64,000 nt of DNA from Dactylis glomerata (taxonomy: Eukaryota; Streptophyta; Magnoliopsida; Poales; Poaceae). Of the stretch, positions 23,593 to 34,732 are shown piece after piece. The DNA is taken from contig QXEO01000382.1 in assembly GCA_007115705.1 (NCBI GenBank), positions 6,539,318 to 6,603,317 of the forward strand. The letters run 5' to 3'. Position 1 is the stretch's first letter. Every line of letters starts with the position of its first letter. Both the position numbers and the translations under genes were made by a program. The notes beneath the pieces are model-generated. The model saw only the letters and a list, made by a program, of their open reading frames with translations. It did not search any database and had not been told where the DNA came from.

Positions 23593-24381
23593 AGTTTTTT
23601 TTAAAGCAAGCTGTATTTCTCAACTTCCACATTGCCCAACATAATGTCGACAAACCTACTACATGAATATTAGTTAACCCCTTAGCAAATTTATTAATCC
23701 AGTGAAAGTATTGTGTAAAAATTGCCAGGCCTAGTATGAGCTCCAACCGATGAACTCACCACACCCCACATATACTTAGCAGCTGGACATAAAAAAGAAA
23801 ATGTGGTGAATATTTTCGTCCTCATCATAGAATTTGCATTTAGTATCCCCTATCCAACCTCTTCTACACATGTTATCTTTAGAAGCAATAGCATTGTGTT
23901 GTGCCAAATTAGCCACAACCAAATCTTAATTTTGGGTGGGATTTTAGCTTTTCATAGATGCTTAAAATTTCTATTCCTCCAGTGATCAGTGAGCTTCTTG
24001 TACATACTTTTAACAGTGAATATTTTGTTCTCATTCAACTTTTATCTAGGTTTATCCATGCCATCACCAAGGGGGTATGTAAACAGAGTGTTTCTCATAT
24101 CCATTAATTGAACCTGTTGATTTCCATCTAGCCATCTCCTATATCTCAGTTCCAATTAAGACCAGCAGCCTCCTAGACTGAAATAAATTGTTGTTCACAT
24201 ATTTCAAACAAAGCTGGAAATCTTACCCTTAGGGAATGTTGGGAGCACCAAGCATCCAACCAAAAACTAGTTCTACTATCATCACTCAGCACCATTGTTA
24301 TGTGTTCTAAATATAAATTTTTCACCTTCAATAATTCATTCCAACAAAATGAGACCCCCTGCCTATGAGTAATACATGCAA
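23593..24381 (-). mobile_element. Old minus-strand LINE, 3' part (zf-RVT)
   Basis: Minus-strand translation near 23750-23860 gives a zf-RVT-like module (FYDEDENIHHIFFLCP), preceded by thumb-region text with several stops. The 3' end is an A8 run (T8 on the plus strand at 23593-23600). The 5' continuation lies at 43533-43720, beyond the inserted plus-strand LINE. Stops and frame breaks show it is dead. Confidence 0.7.
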
Positions 24382-24940
24382 GCTTGGCTTTGCCCCAGTT
24401 GGATACAGGCGGTTATGAGGTGTGTCACGTGTGTCAGATATGTTGTCCGTGTGAATGGTGAATTAACTGCTCCTGTGATTCCTTCCAGAGGCATTCGACA
24501 AGGGGACCCCATTAGCCCCTACTTGTTTCTTCTATGCACTGAAGGTCTATCTAATTTACTGCAGCAAAGTGAGAACCGAAGGTGAGCTCCATGGAATCAA
24601 AAATGGTAGACTCGGTCCTCCTATATCCCATTTACTGTTTGCAGACGACAACATCTTTTTTGCAAGGAGTGATAGTAGGAGTGTGGAAACCCTAAATCAA
24701 ATTCTGAAGAAGTACTGTGATGGCTCGGGACAGAAGATTAATTTGGAGAAGCCCTCAATATTCTTTGGAAGCCATTGTGATGACAATATTAAGGAAAGGG
24801 TTAAGTCGCGTCTTGATGTCCACAAAGAGATCCTAAACGAGTTTTACTTAGGTATGCCTACCTCTGTTGGACGGTCTCCCACGACAACCTTCAATTTCCT
24901 TCTTGGGTTGATTTGGAAATGAATCAATGGTGTTGTTGAT
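24382..24940 (+). pseudogene. LINE ORF2, RT part before the insertion
   Basis: Encodes RT palm segments RGIRQGDPISPYLFLLC and HLLFADD (catalytic FADD), then INLEKPSIFF and YLGMP. A one-base frame change lies near 24575. It is cut at ...NGVVD by Gypsy element A. The next residues are found at 41741. Confidence 0.85.
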
Positions 24941-26097
24941 TGATGTCTACGCACGCTTCTGTTCTTGTAGACAGTGTTGGGCCTCCAAGTGCAGAGGTTT
25001 GTAGAACAGCAGCAAGTTTCCCTTAAGTGGATCACCCAAGGTTTATCGAACTTAGGGAGGAAGAGGTCAAAGCTATCCCTCTCAAGCAACCCTGCAATTA
25101 CGATACAGAAAGTCTCTTGTGTCCCCAACACACCCAATACACTTGTCAGATGTATAGGTGCACTAGTTCGGCGAAGAGATAGTGAAATACAAGTAGTTGT
25201 GATGATTATAAGTAGTAAACGCGATCTGAAATAAAAATGGCAGCAAGCAAACAAGTAATAAAACAGCGAGTAAACGGTGTGCAAAGCTTGGAAACAAGGC
25301 CTAGGGATCATACTTTCACTAGTGGACACACTCCCAACAAATATAACATAATTGAACCAATAGATACTATCATCAATATGCAACTCAAAACAATTCTCCA
25401 ATGGAAAACATACACTAATCATGCGTAGGGCTACGAAGCACTCCTCAAAGTCCGTATATACCCAAACTAGATTGTCCCACACTATCACCATGAACGCACT
25501 AGATGGTTCCAACAAACACCAACATTTCATAGAGACATTAACCAAAAAGATACACATGATGCACACACTAGTCAGCTTTACACCATGATACGAGGTATCT
25601 CCGGAGAGTATAATAATTAAGCATAGGAGTAGCATAATATCTGAATAATAACATCTACCAATTCAACTAGATACAAAGCTCACGATCACATAAAGATCAC
25701 ATCATGGGAGAGAGAGGTGAACCACATAGCTACCGGTAGAGCCCTCAGCCCCGGGGGAGAACTACTCCCTCCTCATCATAGGAGACAGCAAGGATGATGG
25801 AGATGGCGGTGAGGTCGATGGAGACGGCGGAGACGGCGATGGAGACCGATGGAGATGACTCTGGGGGCACTTCCCCATCCCGGCAGGGTGCCGGAACAGA
25901 GACTTTTGTCTCCCGAAATTCGTCGGCGGTGGCAGCGGAGCTATGGAACTCTTTCTGGAAAATTGCCGATTCCCCTAGGGTTTTCCGTCCCGAGGCTTTA
26001 TATAGGCGAAGGGGCGTCGTCAGGGGGCTGCCAGGGACTCCTCACACATAGGGGGCGTGGCCAGGGGCTGGGCCGCGCCGCCCTAGTGTGAGGCTGG
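24941..26097 (-). repeat. Element A 3' LTR, first part
   Basis: Matches 40301-41457. It is interrupted at the GCTGG target (26093-26097) by element B and resumes at 34454. Confidence 0.92.
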
Positions 26098-27674
26098 TGC
26101 TACTCCAAATGAATTTTGCTGCAGACAGTCCTTGTGCGTGGTGGATAACCAGCCCGTTGGGAACCCCAAGAGGAAGGTATGATGAGTATAACAGCGAGTT
26201 TTCCCTCAGTTAAAATACCAAGGTTTATCGATCAGGAGAGGAGAGACAATGACGACTGAAGGTGATGCGGAACCTGCACACACACAAACAAATACTTTGT
26301 TCCCAACTTGCGATGAGGTTGTCAATCTCATCGGTTTGCTTGAAACAAAGGTTATGAGCGTATCGAGTGGAAAACGGTAGAGTATGCGAGTAAAGTAAAC
26401 AGGTGATAGCAATATGATGTAAATAGGACCGGGGTCCACAGTTCACTAGTGGTGTCTCTCCATAGATAAAATAGCACATGCTGGGTAAACAAATTACAGT
26501 TGGGCAATTGATAGAATAAAGATAACGTGATATGTCAAGAAGATCACTATGAGATTTACTCTGGGCATTACAACAAAATACATAGACCGCCATCCAACTG
26601 CATCTATGACTAATAATCCACTCCCTGGGATATCAATCCGAACACCCTAGAAGTATTAAGTTGCGAACAACAGATAATTGCATTAAGCAAAGTGTGTAAT
26701 GTAAACAAAGCATATGCCCTTGAGCATATGAATGTTGTTTTCTCCCTAGTAGCAACAGCACATCTACCACCTTAGAGGTTTCTGTCACTCCCCCAGGTGA
26801 AATAGAGGCATGAACCCACTATCGAGCATAAATACCCCCTCTTGGAGTCACTAGCAACTACTCGGCCAAGATAGCTACTTACAACGGAGAGCATGCAAGA
26901 TCATAAACAACATAGAGATAACAAAAGATATAATTCAGTACAGCAACTTAATCATAAACACCAATATTCATCGGATCCCAACAAACCAAACATGTAGAAT
27001 TACATAACGGTGATCTCAATCATGTAGGGCAGCTCATGAGATCTAAACATGAAGCACATGGTGGAGAAGACAACCATCTAGCTACTGCTATGGACCCATA
27101 GTCCAAGGTAGACTACTCACTCATCCCTCCGGAGGCAAGCATGGCGATGAAGAAGACCTCCGGTGGTGATTCCCCTCTCCGGCAGGGTGCCGGGAAGAGC
27201 TTCTGGACCCTCCTGATCTTCGGGTCGACAGCGGCGGCGGATCGCGATGTGTTCTGGAAATCTGATCGGGTACTTAGGTTTTTTCCGTTGGGGGGTCTTT
27301 ATAGGCGAAGGGACGTCGTCAGAGGTGGGGCCAGGTGGCCTCACACGGTGGTGGCGCGGGCCAGGGACTGGCCGCGCCACCCCTGTGTGTGGGCCCCTAG
27401 TGGCCCCCCTCCTACTCCTCTTCGGATCTCTTGAAGCTTCCGGGTAAAATAAGACTTCAGGAACTTGTTTCGTCCAATTCCGAGAATATTTCCTGTGTAT
27501 CACTTCTGAAACACAAAAATAGCAGAAAACAGGAAACTGGCACTGTGGCACTTCGTTAATAGGTTAGTTCCGGAAAATGCATAAAAGTGCCACTAAGTGT
27601 AACGAAACAATAGACAAATGGTGTAAAAACAAGCATGGAGCATCAAAAATTATAGATACGTTTGAGACGTATCA
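26098..27674 (-). repeat. Element B 3' LTR
   Basis: Plus-strand start TGCTACTCCAAATGAA, end GAGACGTATCA. Pairs with 32873-34448. A polypurine-type tract (GGGGATGC on the minus strand) abuts its inner end. Confidence 0.93.
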
Positions 27675-30615
27675 AGCATCCCCAAGCTTAACTCCTGCTC
27701 GTCCTCGAGTAGGTAAGTGATAACAAAAGAATAATTTTTGAGGTGACATGCACCTACACAATCTTGATCATATATGTAAGCATTGGTGAGCTGGGATCAT
27801 AAGAACTTAAAACATGGGCATGAAGATATAATCATGACAATAAGAACTTAGCAACCATGTTGTAAACATGTAAATGAACACAAACAAAAGATCATGAAAA
27901 TGAAACAATGAAAGTCAAACGTGTGTTCAAATCATAAGGAAAAACATACAAATGGTTTTCAGCTTGTCCTTCAAAGAGAGCAAAACATAAATGCATAGGA
28001 CACCTTCAAGTTTAAGAGGGCGACTAGATACAAATAATTTAAGAACAAGTGAAACCAACAATATGAATCAATCAATGAACTTTGGGACAATGCATATCAC
28101 ACTAAGAATGACAACTATGCTCTCTTAATGGTGCATAAAGAAAGAAGGTGGTGACTCAACATAAAAGTAAAAAAAAGGCCCTTCGCAGAGGGAAGCAGTG
28201 ATTGCAAGTTTTATAACCTTCAAAAATTATGGTACTTACCGGCTTTGAGCTCTCATTGCCCCCATCATAAGCATCTTGAATGGTTAAAGTTAATGCGAGA
28301 ACAATTATGATGCATATGCTTGACAAATCATAAGTTGAAAACCTCGTGCCCCGTGAATACGAGTACCCAAACCTCATGCTACTTTACTTAGAGTCCCAAG
28401 CAAGGCTCTTGTCATTGTAAGTATATGCATATCATTGAGAACCGCCAATGGGGTACCTCCGTGCCCGATGACATGGAACAAGCCCACACCAAAATGATAG
28501 GACAAGCAGACAATGAACACCTCGACATCTCTTTTATTTGCCTTTTGTTTAGCTTTTTATTATGAGATGCGTTGTCGAATGTTCACCATGGGTATGCTGC
28601 AAATTTCCACCATGAATTATGCATGGCTTAGATTGGCGGCCCGGCGTTTCCCTAACACATATACAAACTCCATGATCCCTACAAGATTCCCAATTCATTT
28701 CACACCGCGGGCATCCATAAACAAAAGATCACGATATCAACTCAAATAAGAAGTGCAATGTTGAAAGCTTGCCCATGACTGCATGGCTGGGCTAGAATCC
28801 AACTTACAACTTGCAAGCATAACAACTCAACATAAGAGACCACAATGTCAAATTTTTAAGAACAGGAAAAAGTAAAGTGTGCCTTCCGGTTCGTGAGAGC
28901 TTTACTAACCGAATTTCGCATAACACTGGTAAGAGTTTAATTTGAAGAGAAAATAAAAGCAAGTCAAATTTACTTGGAATAGCAAATTGCTAGTAGGTAT
29001 GTATGGTGGACACTTTGGAAAACTTTGGCTTTTAGGAGTTGGATGCACGAGTAGAGCTCATACTCAGTACAAGGCGAAGGCTAGCAAAAGACTGAGAGCG
29101 ACCAACTAAGAGAGCAATAATGGCCATAATCATGCAAAGCGACAAAGCGACATTAAAAGAAGCATACGATGGCATCAAAAGTCAAAAACTAAATGATCAT
29201 GAAGGCTATTGGCGACTTTGTAAGAGTCTAACATGTGTGAGCATGCGCCAAGTCAACCCAAATAAAGCATCAAGGAGAAAACCAAAATAATGCTTCCATA
29301 CAATAAAAACAACGCATGATTTTTTCAAAGGCTCATTAAGCAATCTCAGTTATTTGAGACAAGTCATGCTACAGCAAAACCACTAAGCATACTATCAAAA
29401 AGACATCAAGCATGACATGAAAAAGCCTAAGCCGCAGTCTACACAAGCTCCTTATTGTACCACTATTTTGCACAAAGCTTTTTCTCTTTTCCAACACCAT
29501 TTGAAATTTTTATAAACACCTCTTTTGATGAAAACCAATAAAGATCAGAGGCAAAAATACACCTTGATGAAAAAATATGACAAGATCTGAACGCATATCA
29601 AGGCGAAAACGAAAACCAAAAGCAGTAGCAGTAGCAGAAAAAGAAGAACGCATCGATGAACGATAAGAGTGAAAAACTGAGCGTTCTTTGCAAATGAAAA
29701 CGAGTACATCTCCTCCAAAAGAAATTTGTTGGGATCCAACCATTTATTGCAGCAAACAAACAAACTAAACCAACTAAGAAAACTAAAACAACTGACGCTC
29801 CAAGAAAAACACATAGTGCATGAAGCAATAAAAATATAGTGTTTTGAAAGGTGACCTGATTTTTGCCGATGAAGAAGGGGTGCCTCGGGGGCATCCCCAA
29901 GCTTTGACGCTTGTACTTCTTGGATATTTCTTGGGGTGATGCATGGGCATCCCCAAGCTTGAGCTTTTGTCCATTCTTCAACTCATCTCATCATTCTCCA
30001 ATCCCTACACTTGAAAACTTCCTTCATACAAAACTAAACACAAATCTATTAGCAACATTAGTGCAAGCATAACATATAATCAACCCTTTATTTGCTTCAG
30101 GTTTCAACTCAAAACCACCACATATATAGCAAATACTACTGTAGCAACCTCCCCAAAAGTTCCGTGATCAAAAGAACTCAAAAGAAAGCGATAAAGTGGC
30201 AAACACAAATATTGGCAGAAATCTGTCAAAACTGAACAGCTGACAAAGGTCGAATTTTTGAGGGATTTTATGTTGCTCAAATCAAAAAGTGTTAAACTAA
30301 GAAAAGTTTGGATATAACCTGGGTCATATGCACAAGAAATCGCTGGTCCAAAAGATAAACAGAGAATTTTCACGAATTTTTACGGTGCAGCACCGAAAAC
30401 AGTTTCAGGACAGCAACATCCCCAAATCTTTACCTCACTCAAATTAGAGGCTTCTCTTGGCACAAAAACGAAATAAACAAGATAAGGAGCGGTCATTACA
30501 GTAGTAATGACTTCCAAGACTCAAATAAAAGAAAAAGTACTGAAAAGAAACATTGGGTTATCTCCCAAGAGTGCTTTTCTTTAACGCCTTTGAGCTAGGC
30601 GCAGAAAATTGCGAA
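27675..30615 (-). other. Element B 3' non-coding block
   Basis: Collinear with the corresponding blocks of elements A and C. AAGCTTGGGGATGC copies lie on the minus strand at 29891-29904 and 29947-29960, plus the polypurine-tract copy at 27676-27689. Short frames here (for example 127 codons at 29598-29981) are conserved between elements only as much as the surrounding DNA. Confidence 0.8.
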
Positions 30616-32679
30616 TCAAGTAATATCGAGTGATGAAGCATCAAGCTCATAATTTTCTCTAAGAATATAGTCAAAAAGTAATTTCTTTCTTTTCCTAGGG
30701 AAGTGTTCCATACCTTTCTTAAGTGGGAATTGATACTTAATAGTGCCTTCCCTCATATCAATGATAGCACCTATAGTTCGAAGAAAGGGTCTTCCCAAAA
30801 TAATAGGACATGAAGCATGGCATTCAACGTCCATAACAAGAAAATCAACGGGAACAAGGTTATTGTTAACCACAATAAGAACATCATTAATCCTTCCCAA
30901 AGGTTTCTTCTTAGCAACATCAGCAATAGGAACATCAAAATAACATTTTTCAAGCGGCGGTAAATCAAGCATGTCATAAATCTTTCTAGGCATGATAGAA
31001 ATACTAGCACCTAGATCACATAAAGCATGGCAATCATAACCATTAACATGCATATCAATGATGGGTTCCCAACCATCTTCTAACTTCTTGGGAACAGAGG
31101 CTTTCTGCTTCAACTTTTCATCCCTAATCTTTATGAGAGCATTGGTAATATGCTTAGTAAAAGCAATATTTAAAGAACTAGCATTGGGAGTCAAAGCAAG
31201 CTTTTGCAAGAACAAAATAACTTCAGATATATTGCAGCCATCAACATCAAAATCATTAAAAGACATAGAGCTATCATCTCCCACACTCCGAAAAATTTCA
31301 GCACTCTTTTGAGAAAAAGTTTTGGCAGTTTTAGGCTTTTTAACACAAGGAGTGGGAGTTTTCTCTACACCAATCAAAGTAAGAGGATTGCTACCAGTAG
31401 GAGCAACATCATTAGAGGTAGTAATGGTACATACCTTCATCTCTCTAGCCATCTCATCTTCTCTTTCCCACCTGGCATGCAATTCCGCTAACAATCTAAT
31501 ATTTTCATCAATTCCAACTTGGATTGCATTAGCGGTAGCAAAAACATTGTTCTCTTTCACATCATTAGGAAACACTTTTAATTTCAGAATTTCAACATCA
31601 TGAGCAAGGCTATCAACTTTAGAAGCAAGAATATCAATTTTGCCTAACTTTTCCTCAACAGACTTGTTAAAAGCAGTTTGCTTACCGATGAAGTCCTTGA
31701 GCATTACCTCAAGCTCGGAGGGCGCGGCCCTAGTGTTGTTGTAGGAATAACCATAAGAGTTACCATAACCATTACCATTGGTAGAAGGATACGGCCTATA
31801 ATTGTTACTAGCAAAATTGTTTCTATAAGCATTGTTGTTAAAATTATTGTTTCTAATGAAATTCACATCAACTTGCTCTTCTTGAGCAACCAGAGAGGCT
31901 AAAGGAACATTATTAGGATCAACATGAGTCCTATCATTAGCAAGCATAGCCATAATGGTATCAATCTTATCACTTAAGGAAGAGGTTTCCTCAACAGAAT
32001 TTACCTTCTTACCTTGTAGAGCTCTCTCGGTGTGCCATTCAGAATAATTTACCATCATGTTGTCGAGTAGCTTTGATGCGGCGCCCAAGGTAAGGGACAT
32101 AAAAGTGCCTCCAGCAGCTGAATCAAGTAGGTTCCTTGAAGAAAAATTCAGTCCTGCATAAAAAGTTTGGATAATCATCCAAGTCGTCAGTCCATGAGTG
32201 GGGCAATTCTTTATCATAGATTTCATTCTTTCCCAAGCCTGAGCAACATGTTCATTATCAAACTGAGTAAACTTCATAATATTGCTACGCAAAGCTATAA
32301 TCTTAGCAGGAGGATAGTATCTACCAATAAAAGCATCCTTACACTTAGCCCATGAATCAATACTATTCTTAGTCAAAGACAGCAACCAATCTTTAGCTTT
32401 TCCTCTCAAAGAAAAAGGAAACAACTTGAGCTTAATAATATCACTATCAACATCCTTATATTTCTGCATCTCACATAGCTCAACAAAATTGTTGAGATGA
32501 GCTGCAGCATCTTCAGTACTAGCACCAGAAAATTGCTCTTTCATAACAAGATTCAATAAAGCAGGCTTAATCTCATAAAAGTTTGCAGCAGTAGCAGGTG
32601 GTGCAATAGGTGCGCAGATAAAATCACTATTGTTCGTGCTAGTAAAGTCACACAACTTGGTGTTTTCAGGATTGGCCAT
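30616..32679 (-). CDS. Element B gag-protease polyprotein, intact frame
   Basis: 687 residues from the ATG of MANPENTKL, the first ATG in the frame. The N-terminal gag core (about residues 80-170) has LKLFPFSLRGKAKDWLLSL and AQAWERMKSMI. The middle is Asn/Tyr-rich, followed by a coiled-coil-like segment near 330-370. A retropepsin-like domain starts near 550 with CDLGASISIMP (DLGAS at about 555-559, in place of DTGAS or DSGAS) and has the second-half motif ILGRPFL. Leu after the catalytic Asp recalls the variant seen in Athila/Tat-type plant Gypsy proteases. No zinc knuckle was seen, and the frame ends before any RT. It is uninterrupted, so it may still be expressed. Confidence 0.88.
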   Translation of the reverse strand: MANPENTKLCDFTSTNNSDFICAPIAPPATAANFYEIKPALLNLVMKEQFSGASTEDAAAHLNNFVELCEMQKYKDVDSDIIKLKLFPFSLRGKAKDWLLSLTKNSIDSWAKCKDAFIGRYYPPAKIIALRSNIMKFTQFDNEHVAQAWERMKSMIKNCPTHGLTTWMIIQTFYAGLNFSSRNLLDSAAGGTFMSLTLGAASKLLDNMMVNYSEWHTERALQGKKVNSVEETSSLSDKIDTIMAMLANDRTHVDPNNVPLASLVAQEEQVDVNFIRNNNFNNNAYRNNFASNNYRPYPSTNGNGYGNSYGYSYNNTRAAPSELEVMLKDFIGKQTAFNKSVEEKLGKIDILASKVDSLAHDVEILKLKVFPNDVKENNVFATANAIQVGIDENIRLLAELHARWEREDEMAREMKVCTITTSNDVAPTGSNPLTLIGVEKTPTPCVKKPKTAKTFSQKSAEIFRSVGDDSSMSFNDFDVDGCNISEVILFLQKLALTPNASSLNIAFTKHITNALIKIRDEKLKQKASVPKKLEDGWEPIIDMHVNGYDCHALCDLGASISIMPRKIYDMLDLPPLEKCYFDVPIADVAKKKPLGRINDVLIVVNNNLVPVDFLVMDVECHASCPIILGRPFLRTIGAIIDMREGTIKYQFPLKKGMEHFPRKRKKLLFDYILRENYELDASSLDIT

Positions 32680-32846
32680 TTCAGCAAAACGAAAGTAAAC
32701 AAGTAAAAACAACTACCAAGGATTCTAATTTTTTTGGGTTTTTGATATAAAACGATGCAGGTAAAATAAATAAAGTAAAGCAAAACAATAACAAAGTAAA
32801 GAATGTGTGTGCGAAAAACTCCCCTCGCAGAAGTCTTCTCTTCCTT

Positions 32847-32862
32847 CCCGGCAACGGCGCCA
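32847..32862 (-). promoter_or_regulatory. Element B primer-binding site (tRNA-Asp type)
   Basis: The minus strand reads TGGCGCCGTTGCCGGG, complementary to the tRNA-Asp 3' end, just inside the 5' LTR. Confidence 0.85.
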
Positions 32863-32872
32863 GAAAATAGGC

Positions 32873-34448
32873 TGCTACTCCAAATGAATGTTGCTGCAGA
32901 CAGCCCTTGTGCGTGGTGGATAACCAGCCCGTTGGGAACCCCAAGAGGAAGGTATGATGAGTATAACAATGAGTTTTCCCTCAGTTAAGATACCAAGGTT
33001 TATCGATCAGGAGAGGAGAGACAATGACGACTGAAGGTGATGCGGAACCTGCACACACACAAACAAATACTTTGTTCCCAACTTGCGATGAGGTTGACAA
33101 TCTCATCGGTTTGCTTGAAACAAAGGTTATGAGCGTATCGAGTGGAAAACAATAGAGTATGCGAGTAAAGTAAACAGGTGATAGCAATATGATGTAAATA
33201 GGACCGGGGTCCACAGTTCACTAGTGGTGTCTCTCCATAGATAAAATAGCACATGCTGGGTAAACAAATTACAGTTGGGCAATTGATAGAATAAAGATAA
33301 CGTGATATGTCAAGAAGATCACTATGAGATTTACTCTGGGCATTACAACAAAATACATAGACCGCCATCCAACTGCATCTATGACTAATAATCCACTCCC
33401 TGGGATATCAATCCGAACACCCTAGAAGTATTAAGTTGCGAACAACAGATAATTGCATTAAGCAAAGTGTGTAATGTAAACAAAGCATATGCCCTTGAGC
33501 ATATGAATGTTGTTTTCTCCCTAGTAGCAACAGCACATCTACCACCTTAGAGGTTTCTGTCACTCCCCCAGGTGAAATAGAGGCATGAACCCACTATCGA
33601 GCATAAATACCCCCTCTTGGAGTCACTAGCAACTACTCGGCCAAGATAGCTACTAACAACGGAGAGCATGCAAGATCATAAACAACATAGAGATAACAAA
33701 AGATATAATTCAGTACATCAACTTAATCATAAACACCAATATTCATCGGATCCCAACAAACCAAACATGTAGAATTACATAACGGTGATCTCAATCATGT
33801 AGGGCAGCTCATGAGATCTAAACATGAAGCACATGGTGGAGAAGACAACCATCTAGCTACTGCTATGGACCCATAGTCCAAGGTAGACTACTCACTCATC
33901 GCTCCGGAGGCAAGCATGGCGATGAAGAAGACCTCCGGTGGCGATTCCCCTCTCCGGCAGGGTGCCGGGAAGAGCTTCTGGACCCTCCCGATCTTCGGGT
34001 CGACGGCGGCGGCGGATCGCGATGTGTTCTGGAAATCTGATCGGGTACTTAGGTTTTTTCCGTCGGGGGGTCTTTATAGGCGAAGGGACGTCGTCAGAGG
34101 TGGGGCCAGGTGGCCTCACACGGTGGTGGCGCGGGCCAGGGGCTGGCCGCACCACCCCTGTGTGTGGGCCCCTGGTGGCCCCCTCCTACTCCTCTTCGGA
34201 TCTCTGGAAGCTTCCGGGTAAAATAAGACTTCAGGAACTTGTTTCGTCCAATTCCGAGAATATTTCCTGTGTATCACTTCTGAAACACAAAAACAGCAGA
34301 AAACAGGAAACTTGCACTGTGGCACTTCGTTAATAGGTTAGTTCCGGAAAATGCATAAAAGTGCCACTAAGTGTAACGAAACAATAGACAAATGGTATAA
34401 AAACAAGCATGGAGCATCAAAAATTATAGATACGTTTGAGACGTATCA
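32873..34448 (-). repeat. Element B 5' LTR
   Basis: Pairs with 26098-27674. On the minus strand it begins TGATACGTCTCAAACG and is followed, after a 10-base gap, by the primer-binding site. Confidence 0.93.
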
Positions 34449-34453
34449 GCTGG

Positions 34454-34732
34454 CCCCTGGCCCCCCCTCCGGCTCTCTTTCGGTCCTCGTCCTTCGTCCG
34501 GGAAAAATAGAAGTTCTGGAACTTGTTTCGTCCAATTCAAAGAATATTTCCTGTGTAGCTTTTCTGAAACACAAAAACAGCAGAAAACAGGGAACTGGCA
34601 CTGTGGCGACTTGTTAATAGGTTAGTTCCGGAAAATGCATAAAAGTGCCACGAAGTGTAACGAAACATTAGGCAAATGGTGTAAAAATAAGCATGGAGCA
34701 TCAAAAATTATGGATACGTTGGAGACGTATCA
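34454..34732 (-). repeat. Element A 3' LTR, second part
   Basis: Matches 41458-41735 and ends GAGACGTATCA. It is preceded by the second copy of element B's TSD GCTGG (34449-34453) and followed by the polypurine tract of element A (read on the minus strand). Confidence 0.92.

Larger units (their letters stand above)
26098..34448 (-). mobile_element. Gypsy element B, non-autonomous gag-protease element
   Basis: Inserted in element A's 3' LTR with TSD GCTGG (26093-26097, 34449-34453). LTRs are 26098-27674 and 32873-34448 (1577 and 1576 bp). By eye they differ at roughly two dozen positions, so the insertion is recent in evolutionary terms. A tRNA-Asp-type primer site lies at 32847-32862. It has one intact gag-protease frame and a 2.9 kb non-coding 3' block, with no RT or integrase. 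Confidence 0.94.

Noticed and set aside
24844..25635. 263-codon minus-strand frame, with a longer near-copy at 40150-40995
   Set aside because: Both lie mainly in the paired LTRs of element A. Conservation between them reflects LTR identity, not a protein.
26225..26593. Frame MAVYVFCCNAQSKSHSDLLD, repeated at 33000-33368, 57408-57827, 63125-63544 and in part at 63758-63964
   Set aside because: It occurs in every LTR of B, C and D. It is LTR sequence, and no upstream start or domain supports translation.
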